A stretch of 5,002 nt of DNA from assembly GCA_031283565.1 (NCBI GenBank), contig JAITBM010000011.1, positions 1-5,002 on the forward strand, given 5' to 3'. This document shows, piece by piece, positions 1 through 5,002 of this stretch. This DNA comes from Rickettsiales bacterium (GTDB lineage: Bacteria > Pseudomonadota > Alphaproteobacteria > Rs-D84). A program made the translations under genes and the position numbers. Numbering within the stretch: position 1 is the first letter of the stretch; each line of letters starts with the position of its first letter. The notes below the pieces were generated by a model, which saw nothing but the letters and a program-made list of their open reading frames with translations, did no database searches and was not told the DNA's origin.

Positions 1-1774
1 ATTCAAGAAATGCATGCAGGGCGAAGACGCATGCGGAACCGACTGGACGCGCTGCGTGAAATCCGTGGCAAAGGAAAACATGCAGAACAACCGGGCCGGG
101 TCGACCGCCGGGACTAAGGTTTCGCACACCGAAAAATTCGACATAACTGACAGCGTGCAGGAAATGCTGTCCTCTAAGCGCACGATTTGCGAGCGCGTTC
201 TGGACAAATGCCTGGCATCGCGCGACTTCGTGTGGAATGACTTTCTGCGCGACGTGGCGCCGGAGCTGAAAGAGGCCGAGCTCAAAGCCGAGGCGAATTC
301 GCGCCAGTCCTGTCTTGGCGATATTTCAAACTGCGTGCAAAAGGCCTGCAAGGACGACATCGAGAGCAAGGGCGTCGCAACGATGGACGCCTGCCTCGCG
401 CGGCCGGACATGGCGCGCAGTTTTTGCAAGGTCGAGATAGATCCCTGCGAGCGCATGGAGCCGCAGATATGGGACTATGTGGTCAGCAAGCTCGCCTCCA
501 TGCGCGTGGACGCATGCACCAAGGAAGTCAAAGACTGCTTTGCCAGCGAGGACCGCTGCGGCGCCGATTTCGCGCAGTGCATCGGGATGGACTACGCATA
601 TCTGCACGACATGTGCCCGGTCGACAAGCTGGTGGTGTGCAAGCAGAGCAACAAAGATTTCCAGATATCCGACATAGACAGCATGCTGATGGGATTTTTT
701 TTGAATGTCGACAATTCCGCGCTCGAAATCTGCGAGAAAAAGATAGACGAAAAAATGAGCGAGCTTTGCGGCTCGACCGTGGACTGCAACAAGTTCGCAT
801 CCGACGACACTATCGGGGCCGGATCGCTTCAGGCGCAGAAAAACGGCGCGATATACCGCATAACCGGAATGCTTTCGTTCGGAATGATAAAGGTTGGAAA
901 CGGCGTCGAGTGCGACGGGGTGCCCGATGGTGAAAAATGCGGGAAAAAATACCGCCTGCCTTTGGGCAAAATAGGAATCAAAGACTATATGGCCGAGGTT
1001 CGCAAAAAGAACTTCGGGCCGAACGATTCGCAGATAATCGATTCCATAGAAGCCGAGCTGCGCAATATTCAGGGCACGATCGACCGCGCCGTGGACCTGC
1101 TGGATTCCGACATGACCATAAAGTACTGCACCGAGGGCCGCGATTTGTCCCAGATAAACGGCGGCGGGCGCGGCAAGGACAACAAGACGACGGCGCGCTT
1201 TCCGAACATGCTCAATTCGCAAAAGCAGCTGATAGCGGTCTCGGCGCTCCGCCAGGCCCAGGATAATTATAACGCGAAATTCAACAAGTCGGTTTCGGAT
1301 GCGATGAAGAACGCGGACCTCGATCTGGCGCAGTATATGTGCCAGTCCATGGCCAAGGGCACCAACCAGGGCATCGGCGGCGGCGCGGGCGGCCTGGATA
1401 CCGAACTGGTTCAGCCGTACAGCATATCGTACGACATCAGCGCGGGCCTGACGGTGGCGCAGCTGACCGAGGGCGGATCCAGCACGATTTCGAAAATGGG
1501 CTCCGCCGCAGCAGATGGATCGATGCAGGCCGGAGTACTGAACATAGGCTATACCGGCAACGGAAAATCCAAAGCAGAGGGCGGCATACAGAAATCGTCC
1601 AAGGCTCTCTTTTCCCGCGAGACGCGAAACTGCCACATGTGCACGTCGACCCAAACGCAGAATTGCAAATCTTCCGGCGGCACGGCGGGCTTTCTCGGCA
1701 TAGGCGCCCAGGCGAGCAAGTCCGAATGCACATGGTCCGAGCCAAAAGAAAAATGCGAAGATTTCCAGATGTAG
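1..1774 (+). CDS. Large cysteine-rich repeat protein, function unknown (5' partial)
   Basis: The reading frame is open to the left edge: the first complete codon is at 2-4 and reads F-K-K-C before the first ATG at 14. The true start is therefore probably outside, and 590 residues are visible before the TAG stop. Numbered from the ATG at 14, 28 cysteines are present, plus one just before it. In the N-terminal third they are mostly spaced C-x6-C: 59/66, 100/107, 138/145, and an unbroken ladder at 168/175/182/189. The edge copy (residues 0/7/14) has the same pattern. The middle (about 260-450) is Cys-poor, with probable helices (340-365, 403-440) and the segment GRDLSQI near 375. A Gly-rich linker lies at 453-460, and the tail is Cys-rich again (C540-x2-C543, 551, 572, 581), ending in DFQM. 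So many cysteines suggest a disulfide-bonded secreted or envelope protein, but no signal peptide is visible because the N-terminus is missing. I recall similar hypothetical proteins in gut alphaproteobacteria; this is memory only. No enzyme motif was recognised. Confidence 0.88.
   Translation, partial: FKKCMQGEDACGTDWTRCVKSVAKENMQNNRAGSTAGTKVSHTEKFDITDSVQEMLSSKRTICERVLDKCLASRDFVWNDFLRDVAPELKEAELKAEANSRQSCLGDISNCVQKACKDDIESKGVATMDACLARPDMARSFCKVEIDPCERMEPQIWDYVVSKLASMRVDACTKEVKDCFASEDRCGADFAQCIGMDYAYLHDMCPVDKLVVCKQSNKDFQISDIDSMLMGFFLNVDNSALEICEKKIDEKMSELCGSTVDCNKFASDDTIGAGSLQAQKNGAIYRITGMLSFGMIKVGNGVECDGVPDGEKCGKKYRLPLGKIGIKDYMAEVRKKNFGPNDSQIIDSIEAELRNIQGTIDRAVDLLDSDMTIKYCTEGRDLSQINGGGRGKDNKTTARFPNMLNSQKQLIAVSALRQAQDNYNAKFNKSVSDAMKNADLDLAQYMCQSMAKGTNQGIGGGAGGLDTELVQPYSISYDISAGLTVAQLTEGGSSTISKMGSAAADGSMQAGVLNIGYTGNGKSKAEGGIQKSSKALFSRETRNCHMCTSTQTQNCKSSGGTAGFLGIGAQASKSECTWSEPKEKCEDFQM
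21..580 (+). repeat. Cysteine-heptad protein repeats inside the Cys-rich gene
   Basis: These are degenerate repeats at protein level. Residues 168-189 have Cys at exact seven-residue steps, reading CFASEDRC then GADFAQC. The left-edge copy reads CMQGEDAC then GTDWTRC with the same spacing. A third copy at 59-80 begins CERVLDKCLASRD and keeps the first two Cys, but has V73 and D80 where the next two would fall. Shorter C-x6-C units occur at 100-107 and 138-145. The stretch before copies 59 and 168 also aligns loosely (an L-x-S segment followed by Arg and Cys). This suggests internal duplication with a period near 109 residues between these two copies. The DNA itself is not obviously repeated, so the duplication is old. 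Confidence 0.6.
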
Positions 1775-1850
1775 CTTTTCTCTGTATGTGATGCTGTTGA
1801 AGCATGCTGCATTCCGAAACGCCCCGCGGCTCCTTTATGCCAGAGCCATG

Positions 1851-1933
1851 CCGCGGGATCCGGGAATAATGATGCGAGAAAAGCGAAGTCTGGCGGCATC
1901 GCGCTGCTTTGCCGTATGGCTTGGATCCCGCGG
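1851..1933. repeat. Inverted repeat in convergent intergenic region
   Basis: Perfect 11-bp arms CCGCGGGATCC (1851-1861) and GGATCCCGCGG (1923-1933) enclose a 61-base spacer. The element sits about midway between the stop of the Cys-rich gene (1774) and the stop of the convergent exonuclease gene (2036). It could form a stem-loop in either transcript. No T-run follows either arm, so it is not a standard intrinsic terminator. The sequence resembles palindromic intergenic repeats common in alphaproteobacteria, and part of it recurs at 4547-4571. The rest of the 261-base gap shows no convincing gene. Confidence 0.6.
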
Positions 1934-2035
1934 GCGGCTCCGGAATGGCGGCGTTATTTTATGCTCCGGGTGCCGGCGAGGATTGCTTGATGGCGCCTTT
2001 GCCGTGCTGCGAGGGAAGACGCGTTTTGATGGCGG

Positions 2036-2803
2036 TCACCCTATGTCAAGCGCCAGGCCGGCGTGATCGGTGGGTCTCGCCGCCATGCGCGGGCGAAGGT
2101 CTATTTCGCATCCGCGCGACAATTCCGCGGCGGCCGGATTCGTCAAAAAATAATCCAATCTCAGCCCCTGCCCGCCGCCGACCGCGTCGCGTCCGCGATA
2201 TCCGTACCAAGTGTATCCGATCGCGTCCGGATGAAAATGCCGCCATTCGTCCCGCCATCCGCCCAGCCATCCTTCCATTATTTGCCGCGCGGCCGGGGCG
2301 GAAATCGACGATCCCTTGTAGCCGCGCGGATTCCATACGTCGCGGTCCTCTATGGCGACATTGAAATCACCGCACAAAACCACGGGCTCTTCGCCGTCCC
2401 GGTATTGCCCGATGTATTCGCCGAACTTTTTCATCCATTCTATTTTATACGGAAACTTGTCTGAATCCTCGCTTTCGCCGTTGGGCATGTAGGCGTTGAC
2501 CAGGCGTAGCCGCCCGCCTATGACGCATTCCAGAAGCCGCGCGTTCGGATCCGGATAATTCGGCAGGCCCCGCGTCGCGTCCTCTATCGAAAGCTTGGAA
2601 AAAACGGCGACCCCGTTGTACGATTTCTGCCCGTGCACTTTTATGTTATAGCCGGACATCTCGAACAGGCTGTGCGGAAAGCCCGCATCCTCGACTTTCA
2701 GCTCTTGCACCGCGACAACATCGTATTCGCCGGAATCTAGCATTGCCGCGAAGCTTTCGATGCGGGCGCGGATAGAATTTATATTTATTGTAAGAATCTT
2801 CAT
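2036..2803 (-). CDS. xthA: Exonuclease III / AP endonuclease (ExoIII family)
   Basis: This is a 255-residue exonuclease III family nuclease. The family cuts DNA 5' to abasic sites and trims 3' blocking groups in base excision repair, using Mg2+ in the cytoplasm. The full set of family residues is visible: N7 in MKILTININ, the metal-binding E34 in VAVQELK, the YNGVAV segment (62-67), Y105 in NAYMPNG, D146 and N148 in CGDFNVA, W199 in YTWY, D217 in LRLDYFL, and the catalytic D246-H247 pair in RPTDHAG. Length is normal for the family. The start is set at 2803 because MKILTININ is the usual N-terminus and AAGGGG lies six bases upstream. A longer frame reaching 2893 would add 30 unrelated residues and run into the next gene. 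It converges with the Cys-rich gene and diverges from the ligase gene. The symbol could equally be exoA; the two subtypes were not separated. Confidence 0.96.
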   Translation of the reverse strand: MKILTININSIRARIESFAAMLDSGEYDVVAVQELKVEDAGFPHSLFEMSGYNIKVHGQKSYNGVAVFSKLSIEDATRGLPNYPDPNARLLECVIGGRLRLVNAYMPNGESEDSDKFPYKIEWMKKFGEYIGQYRDGEEPVVLCGDFNVAIEDRDVWNPRGYKGSSISAPAARQIMEGWLGGWRDEWRHFHPDAIGYTWYGYRGRDAVGGGQGLRLDYFLTNPAAAELSRGCEIDLRPRMAARPTDHAGLALDIG

Positions 2804-2832
2804 TTGCAACCCCTTGATTTTAATCTTATAAT
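2804..2832 (+). promoter_or_regulatory. Predicted sigma70-type promoter for the acyl-CoA synthetase gene
   Basis: A perfect TATAAT (-10) lies at 2827-2832. TTGCAA (4 of 6 matches to the -35 consensus) lies at 2804-2809, with the ideal 17-base spacer. Transcription would start near 2839, about 30 bases before the ATG at 2869, leaving room for the ribosome binding site at 2855-2860. The -35 hexamer directly abuts the start codon of the divergent exonuclease gene. Confidence 0.6.
2810..2815 (-). promoter_or_regulatory. Ribosome binding site of the exonuclease gene
   Basis: On the - strand AAGGGG is followed by TTGCAA and then ATG at 2803, a six-base spacing. This site supports the short start over the upstream in-frame ATG at 2893. 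Confidence 0.65.
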
Positions 2833-2856
2833 AGAAAATATGTTGCGCAACCACAA
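2828..2856 (-). promoter_or_regulatory. Predicted divergent promoter for the exonuclease gene
   Basis: Read on the - strand, TATTAT (5 of 6 matches to the -10) occupies 2833-2828. TTGTGG, which matches the -35 only in its first three bases, occupies 2856-2851, with a 17-base spacer. Its -10 overlaps the -10 of the opposite promoter. The start would fall near 2821, about 18 bases before the ATG at 2803. The weak -35 makes this less certain than the + strand promoter. Confidence 0.4.
2842..2851. promoter_or_regulatory. Palindrome GTTGCGCAAC, possible operator
   Basis: This perfect 10-base palindrome lies just downstream of the predicted ligase transcription start and inside the spacer of the divergent promoter. 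A dimeric regulator bound here could affect both genes. No specific regulator is recognised, and a palindrome this short could be chance. Confidence 0.25.
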
Positions 2857-2860
2857 GGAA
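2855..2860 (+). promoter_or_regulatory. Ribosome binding site of the acyl-CoA synthetase gene
   Basis: AAGGAA lies eight bases before the ATG at 2869 and favours this start over the internal ATG two codons later (2875). It overlaps the predicted -35 of the divergent promoter. Confidence 0.65.
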
Positions 2861-2868
2861 TTTTTGAC

Positions 2869-4446
2869 ATGAACATGCATCAGCTTCTTGCAAAGACGGC
2901 CTCAGAAACGCCGGACAATATATTTCTCGCGCGGGAAAAAATCACCTATGCGCGGTTCGTGGCGAATGTTGCGGGGCGCGCCGCGACGCTTCGCGGGCTC
3001 GGCGTCAAAAGCGGCGATAGGGTCGGCATTTTGGCGCACAATATTCCGGAATGGCCCCTGACCGCCTTCGCGATATGGCGCATCGGCGCGGTGGCGGTGC
3101 TGCTGGACACGAATCTGACGCCGCGCGAGTACGACAATTTCATGGCGGCGGCGGATTGCAGGCTGGTGGTTGCGGAAAAATCTTTCTTTTACGGCGGCGC
3201 GGCCTTCGAGTTCCGCGACATAGAGGCGCCGGACGAAGCCGCCGGCACGGCCGCGCCCGACGATGTCTCGTCGACCGACACGGCCACGTTGTCTTTCACG
3301 AGCGGATCGACGGGCAAGCCGAAAATGGTCCCTCTGACTCATTTCAACCTGGTGGAGTGCAGCCACAGCCTGGAAGACATGCGCGAATGGTTCAGCGACG
3401 GATGCGTTCTCTACGGGTTCCTGCCGCTGTACCATGTATACGGATTCGCGGCGCAGCTGCTGGCGGCGCTGCATTACCACGGATCGCTGGTGCTGCAGCC
3501 GACTGCGAATCCGACGGCAATACTTGCGGACTTTGCGGAATTTCGCCCGCATGTGATACCGGCGGTGCCCCGCCTGTGGGAAGTCTTCCGCAACAAGATA
3601 ATCGACGGCATGAAAAGCAAAGGGGTATGGAAAAAAGCCCGCTTCATCCTGGATCATCAAAAGCTGCTTCGCCGCCTTGGGTTCGGATTTCTGACAGAAA
3701 AAGTGCAAAAGCCGGTGATTGAAATATTCGGGGGCAGGGCTCGCCTGCTGATAGGCGGCGGCGCCGCGACCAAGCCCGAGGTCGAGACTTTTTACGAGCG
3801 CCTGGGGCTGACATACATCCAGGGCTACGGCCTGACGGAAACAGTGGGCCCGATCTGCGTATCCAAGCCCGGAAAGAACCGGGAACCCTTTGCCTTCGGG
3901 GGCCCCATGTCCAACAACGAATGCGAGGTGCGGGATAAAAACAGCGACGGCGCCGGCATCCTGTGGCTGCGCGGGCACAATGTGTTCGGCGGATATTTCG
4001 ACAACGCCGAGGCCAACAAGGAATCTTTCGACGACAGGGGATTTTTCAACACCGGCGATCTGGTATCCATGGATAAAAACGGCGAGCTTCATTTCGTCGG
4101 CCGCGGCAAGCTGGTTATAGTGCTGGATTCCGGCAAGAATGTCTATCCCGACGAGCTTGAGGCGCTCTATATCGAAATTCCCGGCGTGAAAAATGTGGCG
4201 GTGTTCGAGCATTCGGCAAAGGGCAGGACCGTAGCCTACGGCGTGTTTCAAGTCGAAGAAAACATGACTATGGAAAAGCTGGCGGCCGCAGTGGCGGAGC
4301 GGAATAAAAAAGTTGCTTCCTATAAATGGGTGACTCATTTTGCAATGACGACGGATGACCTGCCGATGACAGGCACTCAGAAAATAAAGCATCATCTGGT
4401 TCGCAGGAATCTGAATGGCGGCCTGTATCCGTCGCGTCATGAATAA
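2869..4446 (+). CDS. AMP-forming acyl-CoA synthetase (fatty-acid--CoA ligase-like)
   Basis: This complete 525-residue member of the adenylate-forming (ANL) superfamily activates a carboxylic acid with ATP to an acyl-AMP and then, in this subfamily, passes it to CoA. Motifs in order: N-terminal segment GDRVGILAHNIPEWP (49-63), P-loop TSGSTGKPK (144-152), PLYHVYGF (186-193), IGGGAA (295-300), YIQGYGLTET (316-325), NTGDL with ribose-binding D397 (394-398), hinge GRGK (411-414), SGKNVYPDELE (421-431), and the C-terminal LPMTGTQKIK with catalytic Lys K505. Both the large N-terminal and small C-terminal domains are intact. The form of the motifs is closest to medium/long-chain fatty-acyl-CoA ligases; no extra insertion typical of fatty-acyl-AMP ligases was seen. 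No signal or membrane segment is evident, so it is probably cytoplasmic or membrane-associated. No acyl carrier, thioesterase or beta-oxidation gene is adjacent, so the substrate stays open. Confidence 0.95.
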   Translation: MNMHQLLAKTASETPDNIFLAREKITYARFVANVAGRAATLRGLGVKSGDRVGILAHNIPEWPLTAFAIWRIGAVAVLLDTNLTPREYDNFMAAADCRLVVAEKSFFYGGAAFEFRDIEAPDEAAGTAAPDDVSSTDTATLSFTSGSTGKPKMVPLTHFNLVECSHSLEDMREWFSDGCVLYGFLPLYHVYGFAAQLLAALHYHGSLVLQPTANPTAILADFAEFRPHVIPAVPRLWEVFRNKIIDGMKSKGVWKKARFILDHQKLLRRLGFGFLTEKVQKPVIEIFGGRARLLIGGGAATKPEVETFYERLGLTYIQGYGLTETVGPICVSKPGKNREPFAFGGPMSNNECEVRDKNSDGAGILWLRGHNVFGGYFDNAEANKESFDDRGFFNTGDLVSMDKNGELHFVGRGKLVIVLDSGKNVYPDELEALYIEIPGVKNVAVFEHSAKGRTVAYGVFQVEENMTMEKLAAAVAERNKKVASYKWVTHFAMTTDDLPMTGTQKIKHHLVRRNLNGGLYPSRHE

Positions 4447-4456
4447 GTTTTGATAT

Positions 4457-4510
4457 GCGCGGCGGGCGGCGCCCCGGCTTCGGCCGGCCGTGGCGAGCCT
4501 TGGGCCGCGC
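4457..4510. repeat. GC-rich stem-loop downstream of the ligase gene
   Basis: Outer 7-bp arms GCGCGGC (4457-4463) and GCCGCGC (4504-4510) enclose a second hairpin, CCGGC-TTCG-GCCGG (4474-4487), with a stabilising UUCG loop. It begins 10 bases after the ligase stop. It may protect or end the transcript, but no U-run follows. Confidence 0.45.
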
Positions 4511-4540
4511 GACAAAATAGCGCCACATATTGCCTCGCTT

Positions 4541-4586
4541 CGCCCGCATTATTCCTGGATCTCGCGGGCGGGCCCTAACCTTTTTT
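4541..4586 (+). terminator. Weak candidate terminator with distant T-run
   Basis: CGCCCGC (4541-4547) and GCGGGCG (4564-4570) form a perfect 7-bp stem around a 16-base loop. A T6 run follows at 4581-4586, ten bases after the stem. That gap is too long for a classical intrinsic terminator. The stem overlaps the dispersed repeat copy, so it may simply be part of that element. Confidence 0.25.
4547..4571 (-). repeat. Second copy of the dispersed intergenic repeat
   Basis: Positions 4547-4567 match the reverse complement of 1851-1871 at 19 of 21 bases; both differences are C/T changes. Positions 4555-4571 also match the other arm, 1921-1937, at 15 of 17 bases. The copy lies in the opposite orientation to the first, in an intergenic region. 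The flanking AGCGAAG-like bases are also partly shared. Confidence 0.6.
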
Positions 4587-4610
4587 ATCGATGCCGTGGG
4601 CGCGAATAGG

Positions 4611-4632
4611 CCGGGATAATCATTTGTCCCGG
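4611..4632. repeat. Small inverted repeat CCGGGA / TCCCGG
   Basis: Perfect 6-bp arms (4611-4616 and 4627-4632) flank a 10-base A/T-rich loop. The repeat lies just past the end of the putative - strand gene remnant, where a terminator would be expected. No T-run follows on either strand. Confidence 0.35.
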
Positions 4633-4659
4633 AAAGAGCGGCGAATGTAAATCATGTCT

Positions 4660-4963
4660 TTATCTGCCAAGCGAGTCGTCGTCGCATGGATGCCATATCT
4701 GTCCCCAGCGCGCCAGCGCTTCGTCCTGCAAGCGCAGGATTTGGCGGTTTGCCCTCATCAGATTTATATATGCATTCTTTATCTGTTTTTTACTGCATGC
4801 AGCAAAGTCCCGGCTCTGCTCGGCAATGCTCTTTCTCCGGCCGCCGCCTTGTCATTTGAATTCTCAGATGCGCATCGCTGGAAAGCACGTCATGCGCCGC
4901 TCCGGACTTGCGCTTGGGCAAGGGGGGCCGCGCCGTGACGCGCCGCCCGCCATTTCTCCGCAT
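4660..4963 (-). pseudogene. Possible small frameshifted or decayed gene, unknown product
   Basis: Two - strand frames look protein-like and lie end to end. The first starts at ATG 4963 and runs 57 residues to a TAA at 4790, beginning MRRNGGRRVTARPPLPKRK and continuing GAAHDVLSSDAHLRI. The second, one frame away, is open from 4851 to a TAA at 4660. It has 63 codons and no early ATG, and reads AEQSRDFAACSKKQIK, NAYINLMRANRQILRLQDEA, LARWGQIWHP. The second part has the pattern of an amphipathic helix with a normal C-terminus. A single frameshift between about 4800 and 4851 would give one protein of roughly 100 residues. No clear ribosome binding site precedes 4963, and no family was recognised. 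It may be a true pseudogene, a sequencing error, or chance open frames. Confidence 0.33.
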
Positions 4964-5002
4964 GGGTTTTTATCTTGATCCGGCCTGATTTTTGATGATG
5001 CG

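Larger units (their letters stand above)
4447..4659. other. Intergenic region with hairpins and no evident gene
   Basis: The stretch after the ligase stop has no plausible reading frame of its own. It holds three separate inverted repeats (4457-4510, 4541-4570, 4611-4632), a copy of the dispersed repeat and one T6 run (4581-4586). None combines a stem with an immediately adjacent T-run, so the end of the ligase transcript cannot be fixed. Confidence 0.6.

Noticed and set aside
326..1654. Long - strand open frame of 442 codons opposite the Cys-rich gene
   Set aside because: It mirrors the codon bias of the real gene, has no recognisable motif and lies wholly antisense to a well-supported frame.
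1788..2364. Two overlapping + strand frames after the Cys-rich gene (from 1788 and 1909)
   Set aside because: They translate the palindromic repeat and the antisense of the exonuclease, have no ribosome binding site and show no protein-like pattern.
2804..2893. N-terminal extension of the exonuclease to an ATG at 2893
   Set aside because: The extra residues do not resemble the family, overlap the ligase start, and lack the ribosome binding site seen before 2803.
2902..4515. Long - strand open frame of 537 codons opposite the acyl-CoA synthetase
   Set aside because: The + strand carries every family motif in order. The antisense frame is a by-product of GC-rich codon use and has no domain.
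4581..4586. T6 run as a clear intrinsic terminator for the ligase
   Set aside because: The nearest stem ends ten bases earlier, so the geometry is wrong. It is kept only as a weak candidate.
4654..4938. + strand frame of 94 codons near the right end
   Set aside because: Its composition is not protein-like, and the opposite strand gives more plausible helical sequence.
1..5002. CRISPR array, tRNA, rRNA, transposase or prophage genes
   Set aside because: No regularly spaced direct repeats, cloverleaf, rRNA-like sequence or mobile-element protein motifs were seen on either strand.

Overview
The window looks like chromosomal DNA from a GC-rich bacterium, most likely an alphaproteobacterium, perhaps uncultured or host-associated. 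The lineage is an inference. It rests on the style of the genes, on intergenic GGATCCCGCGG-type palindromic repeats like those known from alphaproteobacterial genomes, and on a remembered resemblance of the first gene to large Cys-rich hypothetical proteins of gut alphaproteobacteria. No rRNA or other marker gene settles it. Isoleucine is often encoded by ATA in every gene, which is unusual for DNA this GC-rich.

Layout from left to right. Positions 1-1774 (+) hold the 3' part of a large gene for a cysteine-rich protein of unknown function, cut by the left edge. Its N-terminal half carries a repeated pattern in which cysteines recur every seven residues. Positions 1775-2035 form a convergent intergenic gap with an 11-bp inverted repeat. 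Positions 2036-2803 (-) encode an exonuclease III / AP endonuclease with all catalytic residues in place. Positions 2804-2868 form a compact divergent control region in which a + strand and a - strand promoter appear to share one TATAAT-like core. Positions 2869-4446 (+) encode a complete AMP-forming acyl-CoA synthetase (adenylate-forming family). Positions 4447-5002 contain hairpins, a second copy of the intergenic repeat in opposite orientation, and what looks like a small frameshifted or decaying gene on the - strand (about 4660-4963).

The three solid genes do not form one pathway: a probable envelope or secreted structural protein, a DNA repair enzyme, and a lipid-activation enzyme. Only the repair gene and the ligase are linked, through their shared divergent promoter region. 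I see no convincing new multi-gene system. The parts most worth a second look are the Cys-heptad repeat protein, the nested divergent promoter, the dispersed palindromic repeat and the broken gene at the right end.
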